From: Nostoc foliaceum FACHB-393
GTDB taxonomy: Bacteria; Cyanobacteriota; Cyanobacteriia; Cyanobacteriales; Nostocaceae
NCBI RefSeq assembly: GCF_014698505.1
Contig: NZ_JACJTD010000002.1
Coordinates: forward strand, 248,001-312,000
Reading direction: 5' to 3'
Length of the DNA stretch: 64,000 bases
Of the stretch, positions 48,801 through 58,200 are shown one piece after another (the first letter of the stretch is position 1; each line of letters begins with the position of its first letter). A program made the position numbers and the translations under genes. The notes beneath the pieces are model-generated. The model was given only the letters and a program-made list of their open reading frames with translations. It had not been told where the DNA came from and made no database searches.

Positions 48801-50477
48801 TAAAAAGAAGGCTAAACGCTGTTGTGGATAGTCTGGATCGATTGGTACATAGGCTCCACCAGCTTTGAGGATGCCTAAAAGACCGATTATCATTTCTAGC
48901 GATCGCTCTATGCAAATCCCCACTAGTACCTCTGGCCTCACTCCTAGCTTTTGCAAGTGGTGCGCTAACTGATTCGCTCGCTGATTGAGTTCTTGGTAGG
49001 TTAACTGTTGGTCTTCAAATACTAAAGCAATGGCATCTGGCGATCGCTCTACCTGATCCTCAAACAACTGATGAATGCACTTGTCTTGGGGATAATTTAC
49101 CTGAGTATCATTACACTCTACCAGCAGTTGATGCCGTTCACCTTGTGTCAATAACTGCAAATCCTTGAGGCGCTTCTCAGGATTGGCAACCATCTCTTCT
49201 AGCAAAGTCCCGAAATGCCCCAACATCCGGGTAATAGTATCTGCATCAAAACGTTGGCAATCATACCAAATATTGATTGACAACTCTGTACCACCATTTA
49301 CCAGCATAGTAAGGGGGTAATTTATTGATTCAACAAAGCGAACCTCACGAATACCCAGATTTTCACTTTGCTTTGGTAAAGAAGAGTCAATGGGATAGTT
49401 TTCAAATACTAAGATACTCTCGAATAAAGGTGTACCTCGTGGCACTTCACTCCATGCTTGGACTTCGACTAAGGGGCTATAGTCGTATTCTCGTGCCTCA
49501 ATTTGTTGAGTTTGCAACTGCTTCAGCCAAGGTATAAGAAAATCTTCAGGATTTGCATTGACTCGTAGTGGCAGGGTGTTAATAAAAACACCTACCATTG
49601 ATTCAACACCAGCTAGAGTTGGTGGACGACCAGAAGAAGTTACGCCAAATAAGATGTCTGCCTCTCCACTGTAACGACTCAAAAGTAGAGCAAAAGCTCC
49701 TTGGACAAGAGTATTCAAGGTTAGCTGATGCTGTTGAGCCAAAGACTTTAGGGCAGATGTTGTGGCTTCAGATAGCTGGATTTGCTGCTCACTCTGGTCT
49801 AGCTTGCTGTTAGAGTCCCTAAAATTCCGATCAACTTTTAAAGCAGTAGGTGAAGTAAAACCTTTAAGCATTAGCCGCCAGAAAGTTTCGGCTTGCAGCA
49901 AATCTTGTTGCTGTAGCCAAGCAACGTAGTCTCCGTAAGGTCTGCTGCGGATCGTAGGCAAATTGTTACCTTGATGCAGCGCTTCGTAAGCGTCAAAAAC
50001 TTCCTTGAAAACAATTGCCGTTGACCACCCATCTAGAATTAGATGGTGTTTGCTCCAGATAAATTGGTGTTTGTCGTCAGCTAGCTGGATCAGAGTTAGA
50101 CGCATTAGCGGCGGTTTGTCAAGGTCAAAGTCCTGCTCTCGATCTGCCTGTAGGAAATTCTCTAGCAATTGTTGTTGCTCATCTGGAGAAATTCCCCGCC
50201 AATCATGCTGTTCCCAAGGTAAGTTTATATGCCGATAAACGACCTGAAACGGTTGGTCACGACGTTCCCAATGAAAAGAAGTACGCAATACTGAGTGCTG
50301 CTCCATTACCAACTGCGAGGCTTTCTTTAATGCCGAGATATTGAGAGAGCCGCTAAGAGTACAGCTAATTTGAGCTACATATACTCCTGAATTGGGTGAA
50401 TAGAGACTGTGGAAAAGTATGCCTTGCTGCGTGGGCGAAAGGGGATAAATATTTTCTATATTCTTTTTATTTTCCAT
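45828..50477 (-). CDS. NRPS-3: C(DCL-type), A(Ser), PCP, C
   Basis: 1549 residues. It opens with IYPLSPTQQGILFHSLYSPNSGVY, typical of a condensation domain that accepts a D-configured donor, which fits the E domain ending NRPS-2; its motif is HHLILDG (about 146). The A domain reads D-V-W-H-I-S-L-I-D-K, the serine code. The PCP is LGGHSLL (about 1008). A second C domain has HHIISDA (about 1213), with Ala in place of the final Gly. The protein ends shortly after it with RQKLKMTKRKSISGI, which resembles the start of the hydroxylase linker in NRPS-1. The last C domain should act with the next protein, the Asp module NRPS-4. It starts 18 bp after NRPS-2. Confidence 0.92.
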   Translation of the reverse strand: MENKKNIENIYPLSPTQQGILFHSLYSPNSGVYVAQISCTLSGSLNISALKKASQLVMEQHSVLRTSFHWERRDQPFQVVYRHINLPWEQHDWRGISPDEQQQLLENFLQADREQDFDLDKPPLMRLTLIQLADDKHQFIWSKHHLILDGWSTAIVFKEVFDAYEALHQGNNLPTIRSRPYGDYVAWLQQQDLLQAETFWRLMLKGFTSPTALKVDRNFRDSNSKLDQSEQQIQLSEATTSALKSLAQQHQLTLNTLVQGAFALLLSRYSGEADILFGVTSSGRPPTLAGVESMVGVFINTLPLRVNANPEDFLIPWLKQLQTQQIEAREYDYSPLVEVQAWSEVPRGTPLFESILVFENYPIDSSLPKQSENLGIREVRFVESINYPLTMLVNGGTELSINIWYDCQRFDADTITRMLGHFGTLLEEMVANPEKRLKDLQLLTQGERHQLLVECNDTQVNYPQDKCIHQLFEDQVERSPDAIALVFEDQQLTYQELNQRANQLAHHLQKLGVRPEVLVGICIERSLEMIIGLLGILKAGGAYVPIDPDYPQQRLAFFLEDCQTKILLTQDKFKQTLPRHEIQLIRLDSEWATIAQEPSDNPVTGIAAHNLAYVIYTSGSTGVPKGAMNTHVGVCNRLLWMQDTYQLTQADRILQKTPFSFDVSVWEFFWPLFTGACLVVAQPGVHRDSAYLVKLIAEQKITTIHFVPSMLAIFLEEQGLEACNCLKRVICSGEALSFNLQQRFFAHLGAELHNLYGPTEAAIDVTAWTCDRTSTRQEVPIGSPIANMQMYILDNQQRLVSVGIPGELYIGGVGLARGYYNRPELTAEKFIPHPFSQEPGKRLYKTGDIGRYQPDGTIEYLGRIDNQVKVRGFRIELGEIEAILLQYSGVREAAVLVREEQPGDKHLVAYIVPMSEQVLTSSELRNYLKGRMPNYMVPTAFVMLEALPLTPNGKVDRRSLPAPDTVRPELNEGFVAPRTPVEDLLAGIWSQVLSLERVGIHDNFFDLGGHSLLATQVMSRLYKAFQIELPLRYLFESPTIARLAEHIETAIRTGSGLTVVPLESVSRDKDLPLSFSQQRLWLLNQLEPNSSLYNIPAAVRLTGLLNIAALEHSFNELIRRHEVLRTRFVTVDGQPFQIVEPTLSLTLPLVDLRSRSVSFRESLSQTEREAEVEKLAQQEANRPFELAKSPLLRCVLLQLDDTEHVLLVTMHHIISDAWSVAILIRELGELYKAFSANQPSPLTELPIQYADFAIWQRQYLQGETLKTQLNYWKQQLNGAPPLLQLPTDRPRPAVRTFRGATQSFTLPKSLTEEIKNLSNREGVTLFMTLLAAFKTLLYCWTGQEDIIVGSPIANRTRAELEELIGFFVNTLVLRTDLSDNPSFRELLSRVRERTLKAYTHQDLPFEKLIEELQPERNPSYNPLFQVWFVLQNIAMPSLELSNLHITSLNIDSDRAKHDLRLELAESEEGLIGSIGYRVDLFEKATIARMAKDFESLLIQITMQPNIKLNNLVEILTETDRQQQMIREKELENATRQKLKMTKRKSISGI

Positions 50478-50495
50478 ATTTTTAATAATGATTCA

Positions 50496-53400
50496 CTATA
50501 GTTCTGCAAGCAGTTCATCAAACTCTTCTTGGCTCAACTGCATTTGGGGAAAATCAGAAGGCGTGTATCCTCCAGCCTCTGGAGACTGACAGTGGGTGAT
50601 GAGTTCGCGCAATGCTTTGACAAAATTCTCAGCTAAAGTCTCAATCGTGGTTCGGCGATGGATATTTTCGCTATAACTCCAATTCAATTGCAGCTGACCG
50701 GAAGTAATTAAGCTGTTAACTACCAACAAGCGATCGCGGCTACCTTGCAAACTGCGTTCTGGCCCACTAGATTCGTCAACTGGTTCAAATAATGATGATG
50801 ACATCACCTGGTCAAATTGACCCAAGTAGTTGAATTTCACTTGCGGTTGCGGCAGTTTTGCCAGTTCGTCGGTAATATTACGGTCTTCGTTGAGGTAACG
50901 CAGCAAGCCATAGCCAATACCCCGATGCGGTATACTACGCAGTTGCTCTTTGATTAGTTTTAATGCTGTTCCAGGTTCGGCATTTTCCCCTAAATCCAAC
51001 AGTATTGGGAAGTGAGTTGTAAACCAGCCAACTGTACGTGATAAGTTAACATTATCGAAGATTTCCTCGCGTCCGTGACCTTCCATCTCCACTAACAGCG
51101 AATTTTCTCCTGTTAACTCAGCAAAAGCTTGCACTAGCGCTGTCAGCAAAACTTCGTTGATTTGTGTACGATACGCAGCTGGAACTTCCTGAAGTAGCGC
51201 TTGAGTTTCTTCTTGACTTAAGGATACTGAGACTATTTTTTCGGAAGCAGCTGTGTTATCACCTTCTAAATAGTCCACTGGCAAGGAGGAAAATGATTTC
51301 TGAGTTTGAGTACGCCAATAATCCCACTCTTGCTGTACTGCTGTTGTGTTTGCGTAGTCTGTTAGTAACTCTGCCCATCGTTTGAAAGAGGTCGTTTTCG
51401 GTGGCAATTGCATTGCCTCTCCCCTCTCCAGTTGTTCATAAACTGTTTGGAAATCTTCCAGCAAAATCCGCCAAGAGACACCATCAACAGCTAAGTGGTG
51501 GATGAGAATTAACAAGCGACTGGGTTTAGATCCACCCAAATTAAATAAAGCTACCCGGACTAGTGGGCCGGAGGATAGGTCAAGACTGGTTTGTAACTCT
51601 GCTGCGGCTGTTTCTAAAGCTTGTTGTTGCTCTGTTTCTGGGAGTGCTGAAAAATCTATTTGTGTAAATGGCACCAGATTCTCAAAATCAGCGTTGATTT
51701 GTTGCCAACTAGATTCTGTTTGTACAAAATGCAGGCGCAGTGCGTCATGGTATATCAATAACTGCTGGACTGTCTTTTGTAACAACACAGGATCAAGCGA
51801 TCGCCTAACTTGCAGTAAAACTGACTGGTTCCAGTGGTGTGGTTCAGGCTGATTTTGTTCAAAAAACCAGTGCTGAATTGGTGTCAGAGGCAGGGAACCA
51901 GTTACTATATCTTGTTCCGCCACCATCACCAAACTAGTGCCAGCCGCTGCTGCTAAGTCAACAATTGTTTGGTGTTCAAATAGTTGCTTAGGTGTCAGTT
52001 TGAGACCTGCTTGATTAGCTCTGGCGACAATTTGAATACTGATAATCGAGTCACCGCCTAACTCGAAGAAGTTGTCATAAATGCCAACCTGCTCAACCCT
52101 GAGAACTTGTGCCCAAATTTCAGCCAATATTTTCTCGTTAGGTGTGCGTGGTGCTACATAGGCTGCTTTCAACTCCGGTCTAGATGTATCAGGTGCGGGT
52201 AGTAGCTGGCGATTCACCTTACCGTTGGCTGTTAAAGGCAGAGCCTTTAGCTGGACAAAAACAGCAGGGAGCATATATTCGGGTAGCAACTCCAGCAAGA
52301 ATTGCCGCAGTTCACTAGTTGTCGGAGACAATTTAGCTTTAGGCACGACATAAGCTACTAACCGCTTGTTGCCTGGTTGATCCTCCCGTAAAATCACCAC
52401 AGTTTCACTGACAGCATGGTGTTTCAACAATAAAGCTTCAATTTCTCCAAGTTCGATGCGGAAGCCGTGCAGCTTAACTTGGTCGTCAATACGTCCAATA
52501 AATTCAATATTGCCGTCGCTGCGATAGCGAGCTAAATCTCCAGTTTTGTAAAGGCGTTTTCCAGGAATAAAAGCATTGTCAATAAACTTCTGATCTGTTT
52601 GTTCTGGCTGATTGAGATAACCCCGTGCTAAACCAGCACCACCAATGTGCAGTTCGCCTGTTACACCAATAGGGACTGGTTGTCCCAGTGAGTCAAGTAA
52701 ATAGATTTGGGTGTTCGCCAGAGGACGACCAATAGGAACGGTTTGAGATTCCTGATTAGTTGGTATGCTCTCGACACGATAAGTTAGCACGCCTACCGTG
52801 GCTTCGGTTGGGCCGTAGTGGTTAAAAATTTGACAATCTGGTGCTAATTGCTGAATCTGCTCAATCAAATTCCAACTTGTGGCCTCACCTCCTAGCACGA
52901 GTCGCTGACGGGGGAGAACTTGTTTGCTGTTCTTGGCACTCAGCAATGCTTTTAGGTGAGATGGCACAATCTTGAGGCAGTCTATAGGATGCCGGAAAAA
53001 GTAATCTGCTAAGGCTTCAGGATCGGCGGCGCGATCGCTTGATACAATATGCAGACATCCACCACTACACAAGGAAGGGAAGATAACGGTGTTGCTCAAG
53101 TCGGCGGCAAAGGTGGAAACAGTCGCAAAATTCGCACCGACGGGAAAATTCAATTTTTCTTGGATGCTGTAGAGGTAGTTGAGTAGTTGCTGATGCTCAA
53201 CTAACACGCCTTTGGGTATGCCTGTGGAACCAGAGGTGTAAATTACATAAACTAAGTTCTCAGGTCTAACTTTACTAGTTGGATTGTGGCTAGCTTCTTG
53301 AGCGATGGCTTCCCAGTCAGTATCTAAGCAGACTACCCGTGTTGTCTGTGCAAAAACACGATTTACCAAATGCTGCTGAGTTAAGAGGATTGGTACTTGA

Positions 53401-55091
53401 GCATCCTGCAAACGCAAAGCGATGCCAGAAGTTGGTAAGGTCGGGTCTATTGGTAGATACGCTCCGCCTGCTTTGAGAATACCAAGCAGTGCAACGATCA
53501 TTTCGAGCGATGCCTTCGGCAACGTCTTCGACGAACGCTCTACACAAATACCTACTAATACATCTGGCCCGACTCCCAATTGTTGGAGATAATGAGCTAT
53601 TTTGTTAGCACGACTATTAAGTTCGCTGTAGGTTAGTTGCTCCTCCTCAAACACAACAGCAATTTTATCTGGTGTCTTGATGACTTGTTCTTCAAATAGT
53701 TGGTGAATGCACTTATCTTGGGGATAATCTATAGTTGTTTTGTTACATTCAATTAATAGATGATTTCGTTGGTTTTCGCTGAGAATATTTAATTTCAGTA
53801 TAGCCGAATCTGGATTATTAATAACGCTTACTAATAATGTCTGGAATTGTTCTGCCAGAAGTTTAATATTATCTTCGGTAAAGTAATTTACATCGTAGTG
53901 GAATTTTGTTATTAGTACATCCTGGCAATGATTACAGGAAAGTTTCAATTTAAATTTATCTAGACAGATATATTGCTGAACAAGTGAGAACCATACATCA
54001 CCAGCTAAAATCTTTCCTGGCCACTGTTCATATTCAAATTCTATAGGAAAATAAAATGTCTCTGGATGCTTGACTATTTCTTCTACTGTAAAATACTCTT
54101 GCCATTCATAGGCATCATTGACAGTTTGATTAACTTGCTGAAGTATTTCTGAAAATTTGGAATCAGTTTCAAAATGACAATTTAATGGTAAGTATTTAGT
54201 AAATAATCCTAGCGATCGCTCTAACTCTTCATATTGACGACCATCAAAGGCAGTACCAATTATAATATTCTGTTGTCCAGTGATACGCGACAACAGAATA
54301 TGCCAGCAAGTTAACAAAACTATAGAAATTGAAGTTTCATGTTTTCGTGCGATCGCTTCAATTTCAGTAACTATTTTAGGCTCTAACTTCGATTCAAAGA
54401 AGTTAAACTCAAATTTAGCATAATCATTACTTTGTTGGATTTCAAAAGGCAATTTTAGAGTAGTTAGAGCAGACAAATCTTGCTTAATCCAGTATTCTTT
54501 ACCAACTGCACCATCTTCATCATTGAGTAATTGATTCTGCCATTCTGAAAATTGAATATATTGTATACCTTCTTCGACTGAGAATAATTCTTCTCCTTGA
54601 AAACAAGCAGTATAAGATTGGCAAATTTCCTCAACCAGAATTTGAAGTGATTTGCCATCGGCGCAAATTGCTGGCAGGCTAATCAGTAAAATATGCTTTT
54701 GGGCTGACAGTTTCAATAAACATAGACGCAACAGAGGACTTTTATCAAAGTCGATACTTTGGTGTCTTTCTTTCTGAATAATTTTTTCTGTTTGTGCTTC
54801 CTGTTCTTGAAAGTCAAAATTACTCAAATCGATATTGTGCCAACATATTTCACTACTCTCTGATATAACTTGAAGAGGAGTTTTTATTCCTGGTTTACGA
54901 GGAAAAATGGTTCGCAGAATCTCATTTTGGCTAATAACATTTTTTAAGCCTAACTCAAGAAATTCTGTTTTGAGATTCCCCTCAATGAGGATAGCAGCTT
55001 GACTTTGATAAGCAAAGCTACCTTGTTGCAATGACCAAAGATGCTTTTGTTGAGGAGAAAGTTGAAATCCTTCGATTATTTGCTTTTGCAT
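50496..55091 (-). CDS. NRPS-2: interface-like C, A(Asp), PCP, E
   Basis: About 1531 residues from the ATG at 55091, chosen because MQKQIIEGFQLSPQQKHLW matches the start of NRPS-4; the frame is open to 55133. The first domain is condensation-like with SLPAICADG (about 139) in place of HHxxxDG. The A domain reads D-L-T-K-L-G-H-V-G-K, an aspartate code. PCP is LGGDSI (about 1010) and the E domain has HHLAVDG (about 1200), ending in EEFDELLAEL. It should load Asp, have it beta-hydroxylated by the hydroxylase at the end of NRPS-1, and epimerise it. An eight-residue insert (SKTLPKAS) in the A domain comes from a DNA repeat at 53507-53539. Confidence 0.92.
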   Translation of the reverse strand: MQKQIIEGFQLSPQQKHLWSLQQGSFAYQSQAAILIEGNLKTEFLELGLKNVISQNEILRTIFPRKPGIKTPLQVISESSEICWHNIDLSNFDFQEQEAQTEKIIQKERHQSIDFDKSPLLRLCLLKLSAQKHILLISLPAICADGKSLQILVEEICQSYTACFQGEELFSVEEGIQYIQFSEWQNQLLNDEDGAVGKEYWIKQDLSALTTLKLPFEIQQSNDYAKFEFNFFESKLEPKIVTEIEAIARKHETSISIVLLTCWHILLSRITGQQNIIIGTAFDGRQYEELERSLGLFTKYLPLNCHFETDSKFSEILQQVNQTVNDAYEWQEYFTVEEIVKHPETFYFPIEFEYEQWPGKILAGDVWFSLVQQYICLDKFKLKLSCNHCQDVLITKFHYDVNYFTEDNIKLLAEQFQTLLVSVINNPDSAILKLNILSENQRNHLLIECNKTTIDYPQDKCIHQLFEEQVIKTPDKIAVVFEEEQLTYSELNSRANKIAHYLQQLGVGPDVLVGICVERSSKTLPKASLEMIVALLGILKAGGAYLPIDPTLPTSGIALRLQDAQVPILLTQQHLVNRVFAQTTRVVCLDTDWEAIAQEASHNPTSKVRPENLVYVIYTSGSTGIPKGVLVEHQQLLNYLYSIQEKLNFPVGANFATVSTFAADLSNTVIFPSLCSGGCLHIVSSDRAADPEALADYFFRHPIDCLKIVPSHLKALLSAKNSKQVLPRQRLVLGGEATSWNLIEQIQQLAPDCQIFNHYGPTEATVGVLTYRVESIPTNQESQTVPIGRPLANTQIYLLDSLGQPVPIGVTGELHIGGAGLARGYLNQPEQTDQKFIDNAFIPGKRLYKTGDLARYRSDGNIEFIGRIDDQVKLHGFRIELGEIEALLLKHHAVSETVVILREDQPGNKRLVAYVVPKAKLSPTTSELRQFLLELLPEYMLPAVFVQLKALPLTANGKVNRQLLPAPDTSRPELKAAYVAPRTPNEKILAEIWAQVLRVEQVGIYDNFFELGGDSIISIQIVARANQAGLKLTPKQLFEHQTIVDLAAAAGTSLVMVAEQDIVTGSLPLTPIQHWFFEQNQPEPHHWNQSVLLQVRRSLDPVLLQKTVQQLLIYHDALRLHFVQTESSWQQINADFENLVPFTQIDFSALPETEQQQALETAAAELQTSLDLSSGPLVRVALFNLGGSKPSRLLILIHHLAVDGVSWRILLEDFQTVYEQLERGEAMQLPPKTTSFKRWAELLTDYANTTAVQQEWDYWRTQTQKSFSSLPVDYLEGDNTAASEKIVSVSLSQEETQALLQEVPAAYRTQINEVLLTALVQAFAELTGENSLLVEMEGHGREEIFDNVNLSRTVGWFTTHFPILLDLGENAEPGTALKLIKEQLRSIPHRGIGYGLLRYLNEDRNITDELAKLPQPQVKFNYLGQFDQVMSSSLFEPVDESSGPERSLQGSRDRLLVVNSLITSGQLQLNWSYSENIHRRTTIETLAENFVKALRELITHCQSPEAGGYTPSDFPQMQLSQEEFDELLAEL
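53507..53539. repeat. Dispersed repeat inserted in frame in the NRPS-2 A domain
   Basis: Where the sister genes have a GCGATCGCTC (HIP1) site, NRPS-2 has GCGATGCCTTCGGC followed by AACGTCTTCGACGAACGC. It adds 24 bp and keeps the frame. Similar pieces occur at 14108-14140. Confidence 0.75.
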
Positions 55092-55194
55092 TGATTTTTC
55101 GAGTTTTTGTGTCTTATTTCTTCTACCAGCCAAGACAGCAAAGGAATATAAATATGATGTAGTAGTGCTAGTTGACTTGTGAAAAATGCTTTTT

Positions 55195-55252
55195 TAACGA
55201 ACCGCAAAGGACGCGAAGGAAGGAGAGAGAATTTATAAACTTAGGTTCGTTA
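55195..55252. repeat. Inverted repeat in the NRPS-1/NRPS-2 spacer
   Basis: TAACGAACC (55195-55203) and GGTTCGTTA (55244-55252) are perfect complements around a purine-rich loop. It lies in the 196-bp gap between NRPS-1 and NRPS-2, the largest gap between the NRPS genes, and could be an mRNA processing or attenuation hairpin. It is not followed by a U-run on the minus strand. Confidence 0.5.
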
Positions 55253-55287
55253 TAGAAAGATTTTACTATGAATTTATCTTCTATTCA

Positions 55288-58200
55288 TTAAAGTTTTGCT
55301 AATTTTTCAAAATTTATCATTTCTCCCATTGCGACTACAATTTTTCGTGAACCAACAAAGGGATTTCTTCCGTGAGCAGCCAACATATTATCCAACATTA
55401 TTATGTCCCCTTTTTGCCAAGTAAAACTAACTTGTGACTGTTGATAAATCTCGCTAATTTCTTGAATTACTGATTGTTCAATAGGAGAACCATCGCCATA
55501 ATAGACATGACGTGGTAGCCTTTGTTCTCCAAACAATGACAAGAGGGAATTCTGAATTTCAGAGTCTAGGTATGATATATGGTGCAACTGCAATTGATTG
55601 AAAAATACTAGTTCATCAGTGCGAGGATGTTTGGCGATCGCTTGTCGATAAGAGCGAGTTCTTAAACTATTATCTGACCATTCAAAATCCATGCCTGCTT
55701 GGCGACAATAATCTTCAACTACTGCTTTTTCTGTAGTTCTAAAAAACTCTTGCCAACTCACATCTAAACCTTCTGTGAAGTTGCGGACATACATCAGTTT
55801 TTTATCAGCAAATCGCTCTCTCAGTTTGGGGTTGAGGAGTTGATAAATCTTCCGACAATCGACAATCGGTGTTTCTCCACCAATCTGGGCTGGTTGCACA
55901 CAGAAAAACCAAATTTTCATTGGCCATTGCTGTAAGTGCGAACTTTCATTATGAAACAGGATTGCTTTGTCGTTGGGATAAGGGGTAGAACCATAAACTT
56001 TACCGCCTACTCCCTCACGTGGTAAATCGCCATACTCACCGAATAAATTTGGGCAAATAGCACCAGCAACATTTTCAAACTCAGAAACTGAATTGATATT
56101 GAAGTTGCGGAAGAGAATTGCACCATGCTTTAATAGCTGAGTTTCGATGAAGTCGCGGTGACTTTTTGCCCAGTCTGCAAGTTCAATATCTGCTACATCA
56201 GGTTGTATTACCAAAGGCAAGGTGTTTTCCGAATGGAGAAAATCTGTTTTAATTAATTCTCCTGATGGCAAACTTACAGCTTTAGGTTTAACCGTTTTGA
56301 ATTTGCTTAACTTAGCCGCTTGGCGTTGTTTTTGTTCTAAGCTTTGATGTTTCTTTTCAGGTTCAGTCAGCATTTCTAAACTATTAATTCTAGTATCGGG
56401 CTGCGCCACAATGTTCTTGAGCAGTGTTTCAAAGTGACCTGACATGCGGGTGATGGAATCAGCATCAAAAAGATCAGTGCTATATTTCCAAGTGCCAATA
56501 AGTCCTTGTTCGGTTTCTGTAACAAATAAAGCTAAGTCAAACCTTGCCATACCAGTGTTAATTTCCATCAGTGTCAAGGTAAGTTCTGAAAGCTCTACGG
56601 TTGGGTTTGGGGTATTTTGAAGGACGAATAATATTTGAAATAGTGGTGTATGACCTAACTTGCGTTCTGGCTGTAAGGCATCTACCAGTTTGGCGAAAGG
56701 TAAATCTTGGTGAGCATAGGCTCCTAATGCCACTTCTCGCACCCGCCGCAGTAACTCCCGAAAACTAGGGTTGCCAGAGAGGTCAGTCCGCAAGACTAGT
56801 AGGTTGACAAAGAACCCGATTAGTTGTTCGGTATTGCTACGGTTACGGTTAGCAACATCTGTACCAACAACGATGTCTTCTTGATGGGTGTAACGCGATA
56901 AAAGCGTTTGCAAGGTTGCCAGTAGGGTCATGAAAAGAGTGACTCCCTCCTGGCGCGAGAGCGTTTTGATTTCCTCGGTTAACGCTTTGGGGATGACAAA
57001 GTTAGTACTTCCTAAACCGAAAGTCTGGACTGTCGGTCGTGGTCGAGCCATCGGTAACTTGAGCATAGTGGGAGCGCCACTTAAATGCCGTTGCCAGTAT
57101 GAAAGTTGCGCTTCCAAAACTTCTCCCACCAGCCATTGCTGCTGCCAATAAGCAAAGTCTGCATATTGGATGGGGAGTTCGGGTAGTGGTGACGGTCGAC
57201 CACGGTTGAAAGCTTCGTAAAGCGTCGTTGCTTCCTGGACGAGTAACCCTAACGACCAAGCGTCAGAAACTATATGGTGGATTGTAAATAAAAGTACATG
57301 CTCATTTTTATCCAATTCCAGTAGCATGACTCGCAGTAGTGGCCCCTCTGCCAAATTGAAAGGTCGCTGTAACTCTTCTGTAGCAAAACGTTCTATCTCT
57401 ATCTGCTGCTTATTTGGAGGGAGCGATTCTCTGAAAGAGACACTTCGTGAACGCAAGTCTACTATCGGTAAGCTTAATCTTAAGACAGGCGTAATTACTT
57501 GGACTGGTTGTCCATCTACTGTTGTAAAAGTAGTACGTAAAGCTTCATGACGCTGCACAATTTCATTGAGGCTCTGCGCTAAAGCGGCAATGTTAAGCGT
57601 ACCTGTAAGGCGCACAGCGATAGTGTCATTGTATAACGAGCTACCAGGTTCTAGCTGGTCGATAAACCACAGACGTTGTTGAGCGAACGACAGAGGTAAA
57701 TTTGTCTCGCGTGAGCAAGGCTGAATAGGTAGTTCCTTGAGTCCCTGCCCAGCTTTCATCAGTTTTTCAATCCTTTGGGCAAGTTCTGCTATTGTTGGTG
57801 ACTCAAACAAATAGCGTAGTGGTAGCTCTACCTGAAAGGCATCGCGGAGGCGAGAAATAACTTGCGTTGCCAATAGGGAGTGTCCTCCCAACTCGAAGAA
57901 ATTGTCATTGCTGCCAACTTGTTCTAAACCAAGTACCTGAGTCCAAATTCCTGCTATTACCTCCTCAATGGGAGTGCGAGGAGCTACAAACGCTTTGTCT
58001 AATTCGGGTCTGGCTGTATCGGGTGCTGGTAGTGCCCTGTGGTCTAGCTTGCCGTTAGGAGTTAGAGGTAGTCTAAGAAGCGGCACAAACACAGCAGGAA
58101 TCATGTATTCGGGCAACTTTTCACTCAGGAAGCGGCGCAGTTCACTAGTAGAGGGTGCTGGCTGTTCCTTGGCAACTACGTAGGCGACTAAACACTGCTC

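Noticed and set aside
55195..55252. Inverted repeat as a terminator between NRPS-1 and NRPS-2
   Set aside because: No U-run follows on the minus strand and the genes are functionally one assembly line.
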